The notes under the pieces: model-generated
Seen by the model: the letters and a program-made list of their open reading frames with translations, nothing else
Told to the model about the DNA's origin: nothing
The model's database searches: none
Part shown: piece by piece, positions 29,714-37,047 of the stretch
Layout: every line of letters begins with the position of its first letter
Position numbering within the stretch: position 1 is the stretch's first letter
IMG/VR virus record: IMGVR_UViG_3300030108_006260
Location: 70,855 to 134,854 of that record
Direction: 5' to 3' (one strand)
Source: a virus
Length of the DNA stretch: 64,000 bases
Program-made: the position numbers and the translations under genes

Positions 29714-30514
29714 CTAGCTGCTGGATTCGGTCTGGGGAAAAGGGACCGAATCTTCCTCCAATGGAGTCTCTTTTTGCTCCTTTGGCTTGTAGTAGTATCC
29801 CTCGTCTACTTCTCGCTCATACGCCTTGTATAGCTCCTCCACCAAATCAAAGAAGGAAGACTGGAGTTCTTCGAGGAAAGCCTCAGCAGCAAGAATACGA
29901 AGACCTAGGTGGGGATACATAGGGTCTTTTACGTCTTCAGGTTTCTCGGGGTCAAATCCAAGGGCTTCCCATATAGGAGTACCGTCAATGTGGGCTACTC
30001 CCATGCTGCAAACTGCCAGCATCCATCCGAAAGAAGAGAATTGAGGATTCTGGGTAAGTTCGTAGGCTTTAGCTACAACAAACTGGTAATCCTCGTAGCC
30101 CAGGCCCCTGAACCCAAAGGTCATTGTTATCGGCTCGTCCGGATTGTGTGGATTTCTTCGAGTTACTGTAGCCTCAGGAGTGTCTACCCTTTTGAGTCCA
30201 AAAGTCTCTCTGAACTTTTTCAGTAGTTTAGTCTCTTTTCTGGTAGGCTTTGACGGAGGCGGCACAGGACGTTTACCTGTGTGAACGGATGCGGGTGCCT
30301 CCTCCTTAGTTTCTTTAGGTACATCCTGGGGAGTTCTACTTTGGGTCTGTCCCCCCGACGCAGTTCCCGTGGCTTGCTCGGACGAGAAGGGGGCATCAGG
30401 ACTCTCACCATCTGCCCATGGGTCAAAACCTTGCGGGTGAGGCAAAGGCATGCCTACTCCTCCCACAGGGACACGTTCACCAAGATCAAACTTAGGCTTG
30501 GGATCTTCACTCAT
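29714..30514 (-). CDS. Tail assembly chaperone (gpG-like)
   Basis: 266 residues. A disordered, Pro/Gln-rich first third is followed by a folded acidic domain (about 110-235: FGFRGLGYEDYQFVVAKAYELT...AAEAFLEELQSSFFDLVEELYKAY). No catalytic motif. It precedes the tape measure, and its last ten codons hold a C_CCT_TTT slippery sequence that can shift ribosomes into the 29154-29687 frame. That layout is conserved in tail assembly chaperones of long-tailed phages even when sequence is not. GGAG lies nine bases before the ATG. Confidence 0.75.
   Translation of the reverse strand: MSEDPKPKFDLGERVPVGGVGMPLPHPQGFDPWADGESPDAPFSSEQATGTASGGQTQSRTPQDVPKETKEEAPASVHTGKRPVPPPSKPTRKETKLLKKFRETFGLKRVDTPEATVTRRNPHNPDEPITMTFGFRGLGYEDYQFVVAKAYELTQNPQFSSFGWMLAVCSMGVAHIDGTPIWEALGFDPEKPEDVKDPMYPHLGLRILAAEAFLEELQSSFFDLVEELYKAYEREVDEGYYYKPKEQKETPLEEDSVPFPQTESSS
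29738..29744 (-). promoter_or_regulatory. Programmed -1 frameshift slippery site
   Basis: Minus-strand C_CCT_TTT in the zero frame fits X_XXY_YYZ. Slipping one base back gives CCC TTT, and the new frame reads on without a stop into the 177-residue ORF. The zero-frame stop is 24 bases further on. Confidence 0.7.
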
Positions 30515-30541
30515 CTAATAATACTCCATAATAGGTCTTAA

Positions 30542-30580
30542 GTAAATAGACCCTAACAAAAGATGCTAGGGTCTATTTAC
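30542..30580 (-). terminator. Strong intergenic hairpin, possible terminator
   Basis: A 13-bp perfect stem (gtaaatagaccct/agggtctatttac) with a 13-base loop, between the acidic-repeat gene and the tail chaperone gene. No U-tract follows, so it may be a processing or attenuation element. A second small hairpin (gcctt/aaggc) lies at 30591-30606. Confidence 0.5.
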
Positions 30581-30630
30581 AGAAACAACGCCTTTTATTT
30601 AAGGCTATGTTTACTAAAGAAAATCAATAC

Positions 30631-31860
30631 TTACTTGCTGGCCTTCTTTAGGAGAGCAGCGACACGTCGTGCTGCGTCCTTGTTGCCCTTGTTCCATAGA
30701 GCCTTGGCGAGACGAGCAACTTTTTTCTTGTCCTCTTTCGAAGAGATAGAGAAGGCACCGAGGGAAGCTTCCTTTTCCATGTCCATATCCATGTCTTCTT
30801 CATCATCTTCCATGTCCATATCCATGTCTTCTTCAGAGTCCTCAGCGTCCTCTTCGTCTTCCATGTCCATATCCATGTCTTCTTCGTCGTCACTCATGTC
30901 CATGTCGTCCTCGTCGCCCATCTCAAGAGCGTCAAGGTCGAGGTCATCAGGATCCTCATCAGCCTCATACATGCGGCTAGCAGCCTCGGAATCCTCGTCG
31001 TCATCCATGCCCATTGCTTCCATCATAGCAGCAAGCTCGTCGTCAGCTTCGTCTTCCTCAGAGTCGTCTTCCATGTCGAGGTCCATGTCTTCGTCGTCTT
31101 CCGAGTCTTCCATGTCGAGGTCCATGTCTTCGTCGTCTTCCGAATCTTCCATGTCATCCTCGTCTCCATCTTCGAGGTCCATGTCTAGATCCATGTCTAG
31201 GTCATCGTCGGAATCTTCGTCATCACCATCTTCTAGATCCATGTCGAGATCCATGTCTTCTTCGTCGGAAGGGTCTTCCATAGCAAGACGAATGAGGTCA
31301 CCTAGGGAACTCGCAAAAGCTTCCTTCTTCTCACTGTCTCCAAAAGGAAATCCTTCACCCTCTGCGTAGGGATCATCGGTGTGAGGGTCGCTGTCACCGG
31401 ATGTCTCGGGCATGTTGTCCTTATCACGGTTATACTGCTTGGAAGCATCTCCCTTGTGATCTGGCTCAGAGTGCCCGTTCTCTGAAGAGTATTCGTACTC
31501 TTCCTCAAGGTCTGCGGCGATCTTGCTTACTTCAAGAGCAGCATGCTTGTCTCCACTCTTATGTAGTTCGCGAGCGATAGAGTCAAGCTCTTCTACCTGA
31601 GCACGAGCAATACGACGCATGGCAGCAGCAATTCTCTGCTTGTTGCGTGCGCGTGTAGCTCCGGCAGACTTGCGGTTCTTTTTAGAACGACGAGTGTTCT
31701 TGCGGGACTTAGCTGTGCGCTTGGCCTTCTTAGGAGAGGAGAGAAGCTCAGCGGAGCACTCGTCAACAAGGGTAGCCAAATCAGCATTTCCTGTCTTCTC
31801 TAGCTCAACAGCAAGCTGGTCTAGATCAGCAAGGATAGGGTTATCTTTCATAGACGCCAT
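30631..31860 (-). CDS. Highly acidic repeat protein of the virion module
   Basis: 409 residues. The centre (about 215-370) is almost entirely Asp, Glu and Met in tandem DMDLDMEDSEDD-like units, giving an extreme negative charge. The N-terminal 130 residues hold two helical pairs (LDQLAVELEKTGNADLATLV and LDSIARELHKSGDKHAALEV) separated by a Lys/Arg-rich stretch. The C-terminus holds a related unit (VARLAKALWNKGNKDAARRVAALL). Likely abundant and structural, or a DNA or protein mimic; not assigned. GAGG precedes the ATG. The long open frame on the opposite strand is a by-product of the repeats. Confidence 0.78.
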   Translation of the reverse strand: MASMKDNPILADLDQLAVELEKTGNADLATLVDECSAELLSSPKKAKRTAKSRKNTRRSKKNRKSAGATRARNKQRIAAAMRRIARAQVEELDSIARELHKSGDKHAALEVSKIAADLEEEYEYSSENGHSEPDHKGDASKQYNRDKDNMPETSGDSDPHTDDPYAEGEGFPFGDSEKKEAFASSLGDLIRLAMEDPSDEEDMDLDMDLEDGDDEDSDDDLDMDLDMDLEDGDEDDMEDSEDDEDMDLDMEDSEDDEDMDLDMEDDSEEDEADDELAAMMEAMGMDDDEDSEAASRMYEADEDPDDLDLDALEMGDEDDMDMSDDEEDMDMDMEDEEDAEDSEEDMDMDMEDDEEDMDMDMEKEASLGAFSISSKEDKKKVARLAKALWNKGNKDAARRVAALLKKASK

Positions 31861-31874
31861 GGTAATATACCTCT

Positions 31875-32201
31875 TTATTTTGATTTTTTATTTTTTATTT
31901 TATTAGAGCCGTCAGCCAGACGCCGAATAGCACGCCTAGCATCTGCTAAGCCCGAAGCAGCCTGCTTTATAAGCGAGGCTTGTTCCGGACTAAAGTAATT
32001 AAGCGCATCTGTAGATGATATGTCAGTAAAGAAGTGACTAAGTTCATCTAGAGAAAGGTAGTGCGCCTCAACCGAAGTACGAAGACGTTCTTTTTGTCTA
32101 CGAGAACGAGCAGGAGTAACATCACTAGCACTAGAGCTAGCTGCTTTCTCTCGGATGAGGAAAGCGATTTCGGACATTCGTTTCTCTTGCTCAGAAGACA
32201 T
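31875..32201 (-). CDS. Hypothetical helical protein
   Basis: Unrecognised 108-residue helical protein with a basic region (SRRQKERLR) and basic tail. The stop of the tail tube gene overlaps its start (TAATG). Could be a tail-assembly accessory by position. Confidence 0.65.
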   Translation of the reverse strand: MSSEQEKRMSEIAFLIREKAASSSASDVTPARSRRQKERLRTSVEAHYLSLDELSHFFTDISSTDALNYFSPEQASLIKQAASGLADARRAIRRLADGSNKIKNKKSK

Positions 32202-32719
32202 TAAACAGCACGTTGACGAGATACAAAGGCGATTTCAGCAGACAATTTGATCTGAGCATCACCGTCAGCGGAGAAAGAGTCCTCATTACGGCTCTTAAAC
32301 CAACACCCACTGTATAGCCAAACGCGGTACACGGTGGATCCCCTGAACAAGTATTCTTGAATACTGAATGGTCTGTTCTGATCAATAAGGTCGGCCCAGA
32401 CAGCAGGATAACCTAGCGCAACCTCAAATTCCTGATTCCAAACCTCTACACGGTTACAGCTAATCTCATACCCACGGTTTACAGAAGGAACATAATCCAC
32501 AGCCCTACCGAAAGTAAGATGGTTTAGCTCCCATACGTGGTTACCGTCCCTGGAGTACATCTTTGGGCTCCAAGAGTTAATTCTACCTACAATCCTTCCA
32601 TTGACAACAATGGAAAGACCATGGTAAGTCTTAATAGTGGGAGCGCCGGGTGCGTCCAAGTCAAGGGGACGAACTCTTACTCCGTGGGGGTTAGCCCCAA
32701 ATGGTACGGGGGATGCCAT
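32201..32719 (-). CDS. Probable tail tube protein
   Basis: 172 residues, mostly beta, with patterns seen in gp19-like tube subunits: IVVNGRIVGRINSWSPKM near the N-terminus and YEISCNRVEVWNQEFEVALGY before a PFSIQEYL strand. Single-domain size and its place between the sheath and the tape measure fit a tube subunit, which stacks in hexamers inside the sheath. A strong AGGAGA precedes the ATG. Not confirmed by search. Confidence 0.65.
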   Translation of the reverse strand: MASPVPFGANPHGVRVRPLDLDAPGAPTIKTYHGLSIVVNGRIVGRINSWSPKMYSRDGNHVWELNHLTFGRAVDYVPSVNRGYEISCNRVEVWNQEFEVALGYPAVWADLIDQNRPFSIQEYLFRGSTVYRVWLYSGCWFKSRNEDSFSADGDAQIKLSAEIAFVSRQRAV

Positions 32720-32733
32720 GTATTATCTCCTAT

Positions 32734-33201
32734 TCAGTGTGTCTCTTCAGTAGACGCTCTATATATAGCCGCTATCTTCTTGATCTTTAGGTGGCGTCTC
32801 TGCTCAGACTCTGTAAGAGAAGGTATTGTATCTAATATAGCGGAAGCTTCTGCTCTATTGTATAGTTCCTTAGAAGCAGAGAGAAGGTTGGCGCGAGAAA
32901 CTGAAGACATTCCCTGTACAAAATAGTAAGACCTTGGATCACTTTTATTTGATACATCTTTATAAGATAAACTGGGATCAGACTGTTTTGCCCACTGGTT
33001 TATGGGCATGAAACCTTCAGTTCTCAAGTATCTAAGGTACAGCTGTACCATCCTTACTGCTGACTTTACATCAGATACAAGAAGACCTCGACTAAGATGA
33101 TCCTGGTCTCGGTTGTAGAGTATTATTCCACCGTCCTGATACTTAGCGTTCAAGGAGGACCTCTCCAAAAGAGAGGAGAGCTTACTTTCAAGGTCTGCCA
33201 T
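32734..33201 (-). CDS. Hypothetical virion-module protein
   Basis: Unrecognised 155-residue helical protein (SAVRMVQLYLRYLRTEGFMP and SRANLLSASKELYNRAEASA). Overlaps the end of the 33188 gene. Placed between sheath and tube, so probably structural or an assembly factor. Confidence 0.65.
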   Translation of the reverse strand: MADLESKLSSLLERSSLNAKYQDGGIILYNRDQDHLSRGLLVSDVKSAVRMVQLYLRYLRTEGFMPINQWAKQSDPSLSYKDVSNKSDPRSYYFVQGMSSVSRANLLSASKELYNRAEASAILDTIPSLTESEQRRHLKIKKIAAIYRASTEETH

Positions 33202-34051
33202 CTGCCACGTCTTTCAAAACACGGTCAAGTCTACGCTCCATCTCCAAGGATCTGTCAGATGCCTCAGAAGGTATAAGAGAATCTAGGACCGAATACATGT
33301 CAGTGTCTTCTACCCAAGTCGAAGAGTACTTTATGTAAATAATATTTTCTTTTATAGAAGGAGCAGACCTACTGGTTTGGTTAGTACTTCGGGTCAAGGT
33401 GTTAAGTACCCGAACAGCATCTCTAGAGGAAAAGAAAATAGCTTCACGATAGGGGTCATCCACATCTTGAGAGGCAGATGAGTTAAGCACATACCAAGCA
33501 GGCTTTCCCGTCTCTTTGTCAGTTATCTGCCATGCCCTCTTGCCATCTTTAAAGGTTCTTTCAACCTTGTATCTACGGTCACTAAGACTGCGAGTATCCG
33601 TAGTAATGATCTTCAAAGAAGGGGAGGCTCCACCAATCCTTGATTTAAGAGCGGACACTAAGCTGGGAACCGACTCTACCTCTCCTGACAACCCGCTGTC
33701 AGATAGAGGGTCCCTGCGGGACCCAGAAGTGAGTACGACCATAGATCCAGAGGATTCCCTTAGGGTAATAGGTCCTATGAAAAGATCAGATCTAATAGCG
33801 GACCCATTCCCAGGAACGTAGGTCCTGCTTGCTGTAGCTTTAGCTAAAGCTGCTTCTTTAGCTCTGAAATCTTTAGAGGGAGATAAGTAAGAAGTAACCT
33901 TAGAAAGGTTGCCACTCAAAGCAGTGTCTAAAAGAGGCCCAGCTTTAGAAACGTCAAGCTGCCTCCTGACTGCTTTTTGAACACGGATAGCTAGCTTCTG
34001 TAGAAAGCCAGCTATATGAACCCGTTCCTCTAAAGAAAATAAGTCAAACAT
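33188..34051 (-). CDS. Hypothetical virion-module protein
   Basis: 287 residues from the ATG at 34051, chosen because an upstream TTG would overlap the neighbouring gene. The N-terminus is helical and basic (LQKLAIRVQKAVRRQLDVSK). The rest is mixed alpha/beta with KVERTFKDGKRAWQITDKET, resembling a small beta domain. No known family. Confidence 0.65.
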   Translation of the reverse strand: MFDLFSLEERVHIAGFLQKLAIRVQKAVRRQLDVSKAGPLLDTALSGNLSKVTSYLSPSKDFRAKEAALAKATASRTYVPGNGSAIRSDLFIGPITLRESSGSMVVLTSGSRRDPLSDSGLSGEVESVPSLVSALKSRIGGASPSLKIITTDTRSLSDRRYKVERTFKDGKRAWQITDKETGKPAWYVLNSSASQDVDDPYREAIFFSSRDAVRVLNTLTRSTNQTSRSAPSIKENIIYIKYSSTWVEDTDMYSVLDSLIPSEASDRSLEMERRLDRVLKDVADGRP

Positions 34052-34058
34052 TTTATAA

Positions 34059-34949
34059 TTAGAGTCGAATGTTCTTAGCAGCAAGGTTTATAAGAACCTC
34101 TGCGCGCTTTAGCTCACGGTCAAACTTGTCAACAATCTGTACGTGCTCAGCAACATAAGCAAAGCGCGTTGAGGCAACACGGGGATCCATCTTCTTGTGA
34201 ACAAGCCTGATTGTCTTTCCAAGCGCAGACATTTCCTGCATCTTGTTCTTGGCCTTTGCTTGGATCTTAGCCAAAAGCATGGATAGGGAAGCACGAATCT
34301 TAGATTGATCGTTGCTCATAATGGCGTCTTCTAGAGTCTCGTTTAGAGAAGCAAGGTCTTCTGCCTCACGCCCAAATAGGAGAGGAACCTTCTCTTTGAT
34401 CATCTGGTACACCTTGAAGGCGTTTACTCGGTCAGATTTGCTGGCTTTCTGGTCCTGCCTGTTACCTCCCGGCATAACGTCAGCTTTTTTAGCTGAAGCT
34501 GACTCTTCTTCGGAGGCCTCTTCTTCCTCAGAATCAGTGTCTTCCTCTTCTACAGGAAAAGAGGCAAGAGACTTCTTTAGTTCAGCAATTCTCTTCTTCC
34601 TCCAAGCACGTCGTTCTTCCACAGAAGCATGACGAGGAGATGTAATCTTGGTCATGTCCTTTTTAGCTGTGTCCAATGCTTTCTTCTGAGAAACCGACTT
34701 TCTCTTCTTCTTTTTACTCTTCTTCTTTTTCTCGACCTTGGGTTGAGTCAGCTCAGACAGCTCTTCCTTAGCGATTTCAAGGGCCTTACTTTCTGAAGAT
34801 TTACCTTTTTCCTTTTTAGAAGGAGAAGTAAGGTCATTCATGTCCTTTTTAGCTTTACCTACTGCCTTCTCACCAGATAGGTCTGACGAGATCTTCTTCA
34901 TAAAAATTCTGCGAGCTTCGCGGGGTGATAGCTTTGTTTTTCTGGACAT
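34059..34949 (-). CDS. Lys-rich protein with three internal repeats
   Basis: 296 residues. Three tandem units share K-A-L-x-x-A-K-K-D-M-x-x-L-T-S-P: KAVGKAKKDMNDLTSP, KALEIAKEELSELTQP and KALDTAKKDMTKITSP, separated by Lys-rich linkers. An acidic segment (EEEDTDSEEEEASEEE) and a long helical C-terminus follow. Charge and repeats suggest a DNA- or tail-associated structural protein. Function unknown. Confidence 0.7.
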   Translation of the reverse strand: MSRKTKLSPREARRIFMKKISSDLSGEKAVGKAKKDMNDLTSPSKKEKGKSSESKALEIAKEELSELTQPKVEKKKKSKKKKRKSVSQKKALDTAKKDMTKITSPRHASVEERRAWRKKRIAELKKSLASFPVEEEDTDSEEEEASEEESASAKKADVMPGGNRQDQKASKSDRVNAFKVYQMIKEKVPLLFGREAEDLASLNETLEDAIMSNDQSKIRASLSMLLAKIQAKAKNKMQEMSALGKTIRLVHKKMDPRVASTRFAYVAEHVQIVDKFDRELKRAEVLINLAAKNIRL

Positions 34950-35097
34950 ATCGTTCTTTCGAATAAGAATAAGAACCCAACAGGGTAGTTTGCTTGGAGG
35001 TGAGTGAATGTAGGGACTTAGGTGTCACACCTACTCGAATAATATAAGAACAAAAGGAAAAAGTAGAAAGTGGATCTAACCTTAAGAATAAAAGAAC

Positions 35098-36966
35098 CTA
35101 GGACAAAACAGTAAGTTCCCACTTGGCCTGACCACAATCCCACAGTTTGACTAGCCCATGCTCGTATCCAGTCTTTCCTGGATATCTCAGGCGGTGAAAA
35201 ACGGAGGTAAAATCAGTCCAACCGAAAGACACACCCTCTCGTACAAAGGACCATCCCTGCATCGGGAGGTGAGACCCAGTCCCGTATCTTCGATCTATAA
35301 AGGTTTGAATCTTATCAGGTTTCTCCTTTTCGATTACTCTCTTTACAAGGCGTGACCACCCACCTACTACAGAAATACCTTTAGAAGTACAAAATCTAGA
35401 AATATCCAATACACGTTTTCCGGTACCCGGAACCCACTTTACCTGAATAGCTGCCACGGTATGGCCCTCGTAGTCTAAAGAATAGATCCTACCAGAACCT
35501 TTCCCCATCAAATGGTTCTCCTCAAAGAACGAAGGAAGAGACGTAGAATGTGAGCACTTACGTGCATATACTTTACGAGAAAGTCCTAGGGCATTTGAGA
35601 TAATGCTTTGACATACCTCAGGCTTTGATATAATTTCGTCCTTACGAAAAGCAAGATGACGATAACCAGCTTTTTCAAGTGTGTCTCTTTTATTTATATG
35701 GTAATTCTTATCTCTCTTCAGCTCCGAATGCCAATATAGGCCATCACACTCAATGGCCACCATTGCTGAGGGTATAACGAAATCGGGCCTTACTCCACTA
35801 ACAAAAGAGTTGAACTCGTAGTCTATCCCCAACGAATTAATCCAGGATTCTACAGTTGCCTCAATTCCTGTACGTTTCATTATGAGTTTCCCATCAACGA
35901 AACGATCTACGTTAGAGGCTATTACGCGACAAGGGCTTTCTTTAAGGAGACATAAAAGAGAGGCCCCTTCTTTGACAAATTCCTCGTCGTTAATTAGATC
36001 CTTGACCTGGATAAGGTGAGATACGCTTGATACAGCTCCAGAGTCCGTAAGAGATTTCTTTGTATCGATGTGGTCAACTACCAGAAATCGTCCTGGCAAA
36101 ATATCGTCGAGAGCTTTTTGATAGTACTCAGGTACTGGAATATCTAGCCTAAAATTGTAGTTAGGATCCTCTTTTAGCCTAGCCTGTAGGTTATACGCGC
36201 TGTATGAGAATTCGTAGTCTTCCCTAGAATCTAATATTCGGAAGCGGTATCCAGAAACAGGACAGTTATGCTCAAGAAATAGAATATTAAGGTGACTTGC
36301 CCCCAATTTATTGACCTTCTTCTGCCACTTGTGTACAGGGTCATCAGTCAAAGACTCCTCAAATCTGTGCCGAGGGTTTTTTCTAAGAGAAGAGCGTAGA
36401 TGCGGCCACCCTACCTTAATCTCGTCGTCCTCTAAGGAGTCATAACAACAAATTAGAGGACGTCCTCCCGTGCTACCCACAACGCGTACATCACTAAATC
36501 TGTCAGGAGCTAACTTCTCTATCTTTGATGCCCACTTAGCGTTTTCATCCAAGACACTCGTAAATGTACGTACCGGATCTTTTTCTAGTTCATTCAAAAG
36601 CTGGTGAACCGACTTGTATGTGAACTCGTACCCATACCTAGTGTCCTCAATAACACAAAAGCCCTTTTTCACTCTCTTTGGGACTAGATGCGGGTATTTT
36701 TCCAGCGCGTGTTCCCATTTGGAAACTCCCTTAAGTCGAGAAGATGTGGGCCTGAATCTATGTCCTGGGTCCTTTTTGAGGATATGCTTCATGGAAGCGT
36801 AGTTGTATACGAACTCGATTCCGCGATGAGTGTCCTGGAAAAGAAACTTGTATATGGTCTGCTTTTTCCTGAGGACTTCATGAAGAGAAACGATCTTATA
36901 CCTATCACCAAAACCAGACTGGTTTAGGTCCTCTTGATACTTCTCTACGATCTCGGAATCTGTCAT
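35098..36966 (-). CDS. EDxHD homing endonuclease with tandem DNA-binding repeats
   Basis: 622 residues. The catalytic part (about 375-455) resembles Vsr-like EDxHD nucleases such as I-Bth0305I: RPDFVIPSAMVAIECDGLYW, then H-x-x-K-R-D and a C-terminal basic strand. At least four N-terminal units of about 75 residues share L-x-x-D-P-x-x-x-F followed by K-W-x-x-x-L/I (about residues 60, 130, 200, 275), likely DNA-reading modules. The 160-residue tail (FFEENHLMG...DISRFCTSKG) is the domain often found after such nucleases. Inserted between sheath and tube genes, consistent with a mobile free-standing gene. Confidence 0.82.
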   Translation of the reverse strand: MTDSEIVEKYQEDLNQSGFGDRYKIVSLHEVLRKKQTIYKFLFQDTHRGIEFVYNYASMKHILKKDPGHRFRPTSSRLKGVSKWEHALEKYPHLVPKRVKKGFCVIEDTRYGYEFTYKSVHQLLNELEKDPVRTFTSVLDENAKWASKIEKLAPDRFSDVRVVGSTGGRPLICCYDSLEDDEIKVGWPHLRSSLRKNPRHRFEESLTDDPVHKWQKKVNKLGASHLNILFLEHNCPVSGYRFRILDSREDYEFSYSAYNLQARLKEDPNYNFRLDIPVPEYYQKALDDILPGRFLVVDHIDTKKSLTDSGAVSSVSHLIQVKDLINDEEFVKEGASLLCLLKESPCRVIASNVDRFVDGKLIMKRTGIEATVESWINSLGIDYEFNSFVSGVRPDFVIPSAMVAIECDGLYWHSELKRDKNYHINKRDTLEKAGYRHLAFRKDEIISKPEVCQSIISNALGLSRKVYARKCSHSTSLPSFFEENHLMGKGSGRIYSLDYEGHTVAAIQVKWVPGTGKRVLDISRFCTSKGISVVGGWSRLVKRVIEKEKPDKIQTFIDRRYGTGSHLPMQGWSFVREGVSFGWTDFTSVFHRLRYPGKTGYEHGLVKLWDCGQAKWELTVLS

Positions 36967-36995
36967 GTCCAGGTAGTAATATTACTAGGGTTTAA

Positions 36996-37029
36996 AGAAA
37001 AAGAGGAGACTAACGTCTCCTCTTTTTCT
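36996..37029 (-). terminator. Bidirectional intrinsic terminator after the sheath gene
   Basis: Perfect 13-bp stem aaaaagaggagac/gtctcctcttttt with loop taac, with A- and T-tracts on both sides. Ends sheath transcription before the homing endonuclease. Confidence 0.9.
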
Positions 37030-37047
37030 CTTTTACAGGTACGAATA

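Noticed and set aside
30563-31369. Long plus-strand ORF rich in Ser and Met
   Set aside because: It is the mirror of the Asp/Glu/Met repeats of the minus-strand acidic protein. The low-complexity sequence keeps the opposite frame open without a ribosome site or gene-like composition.
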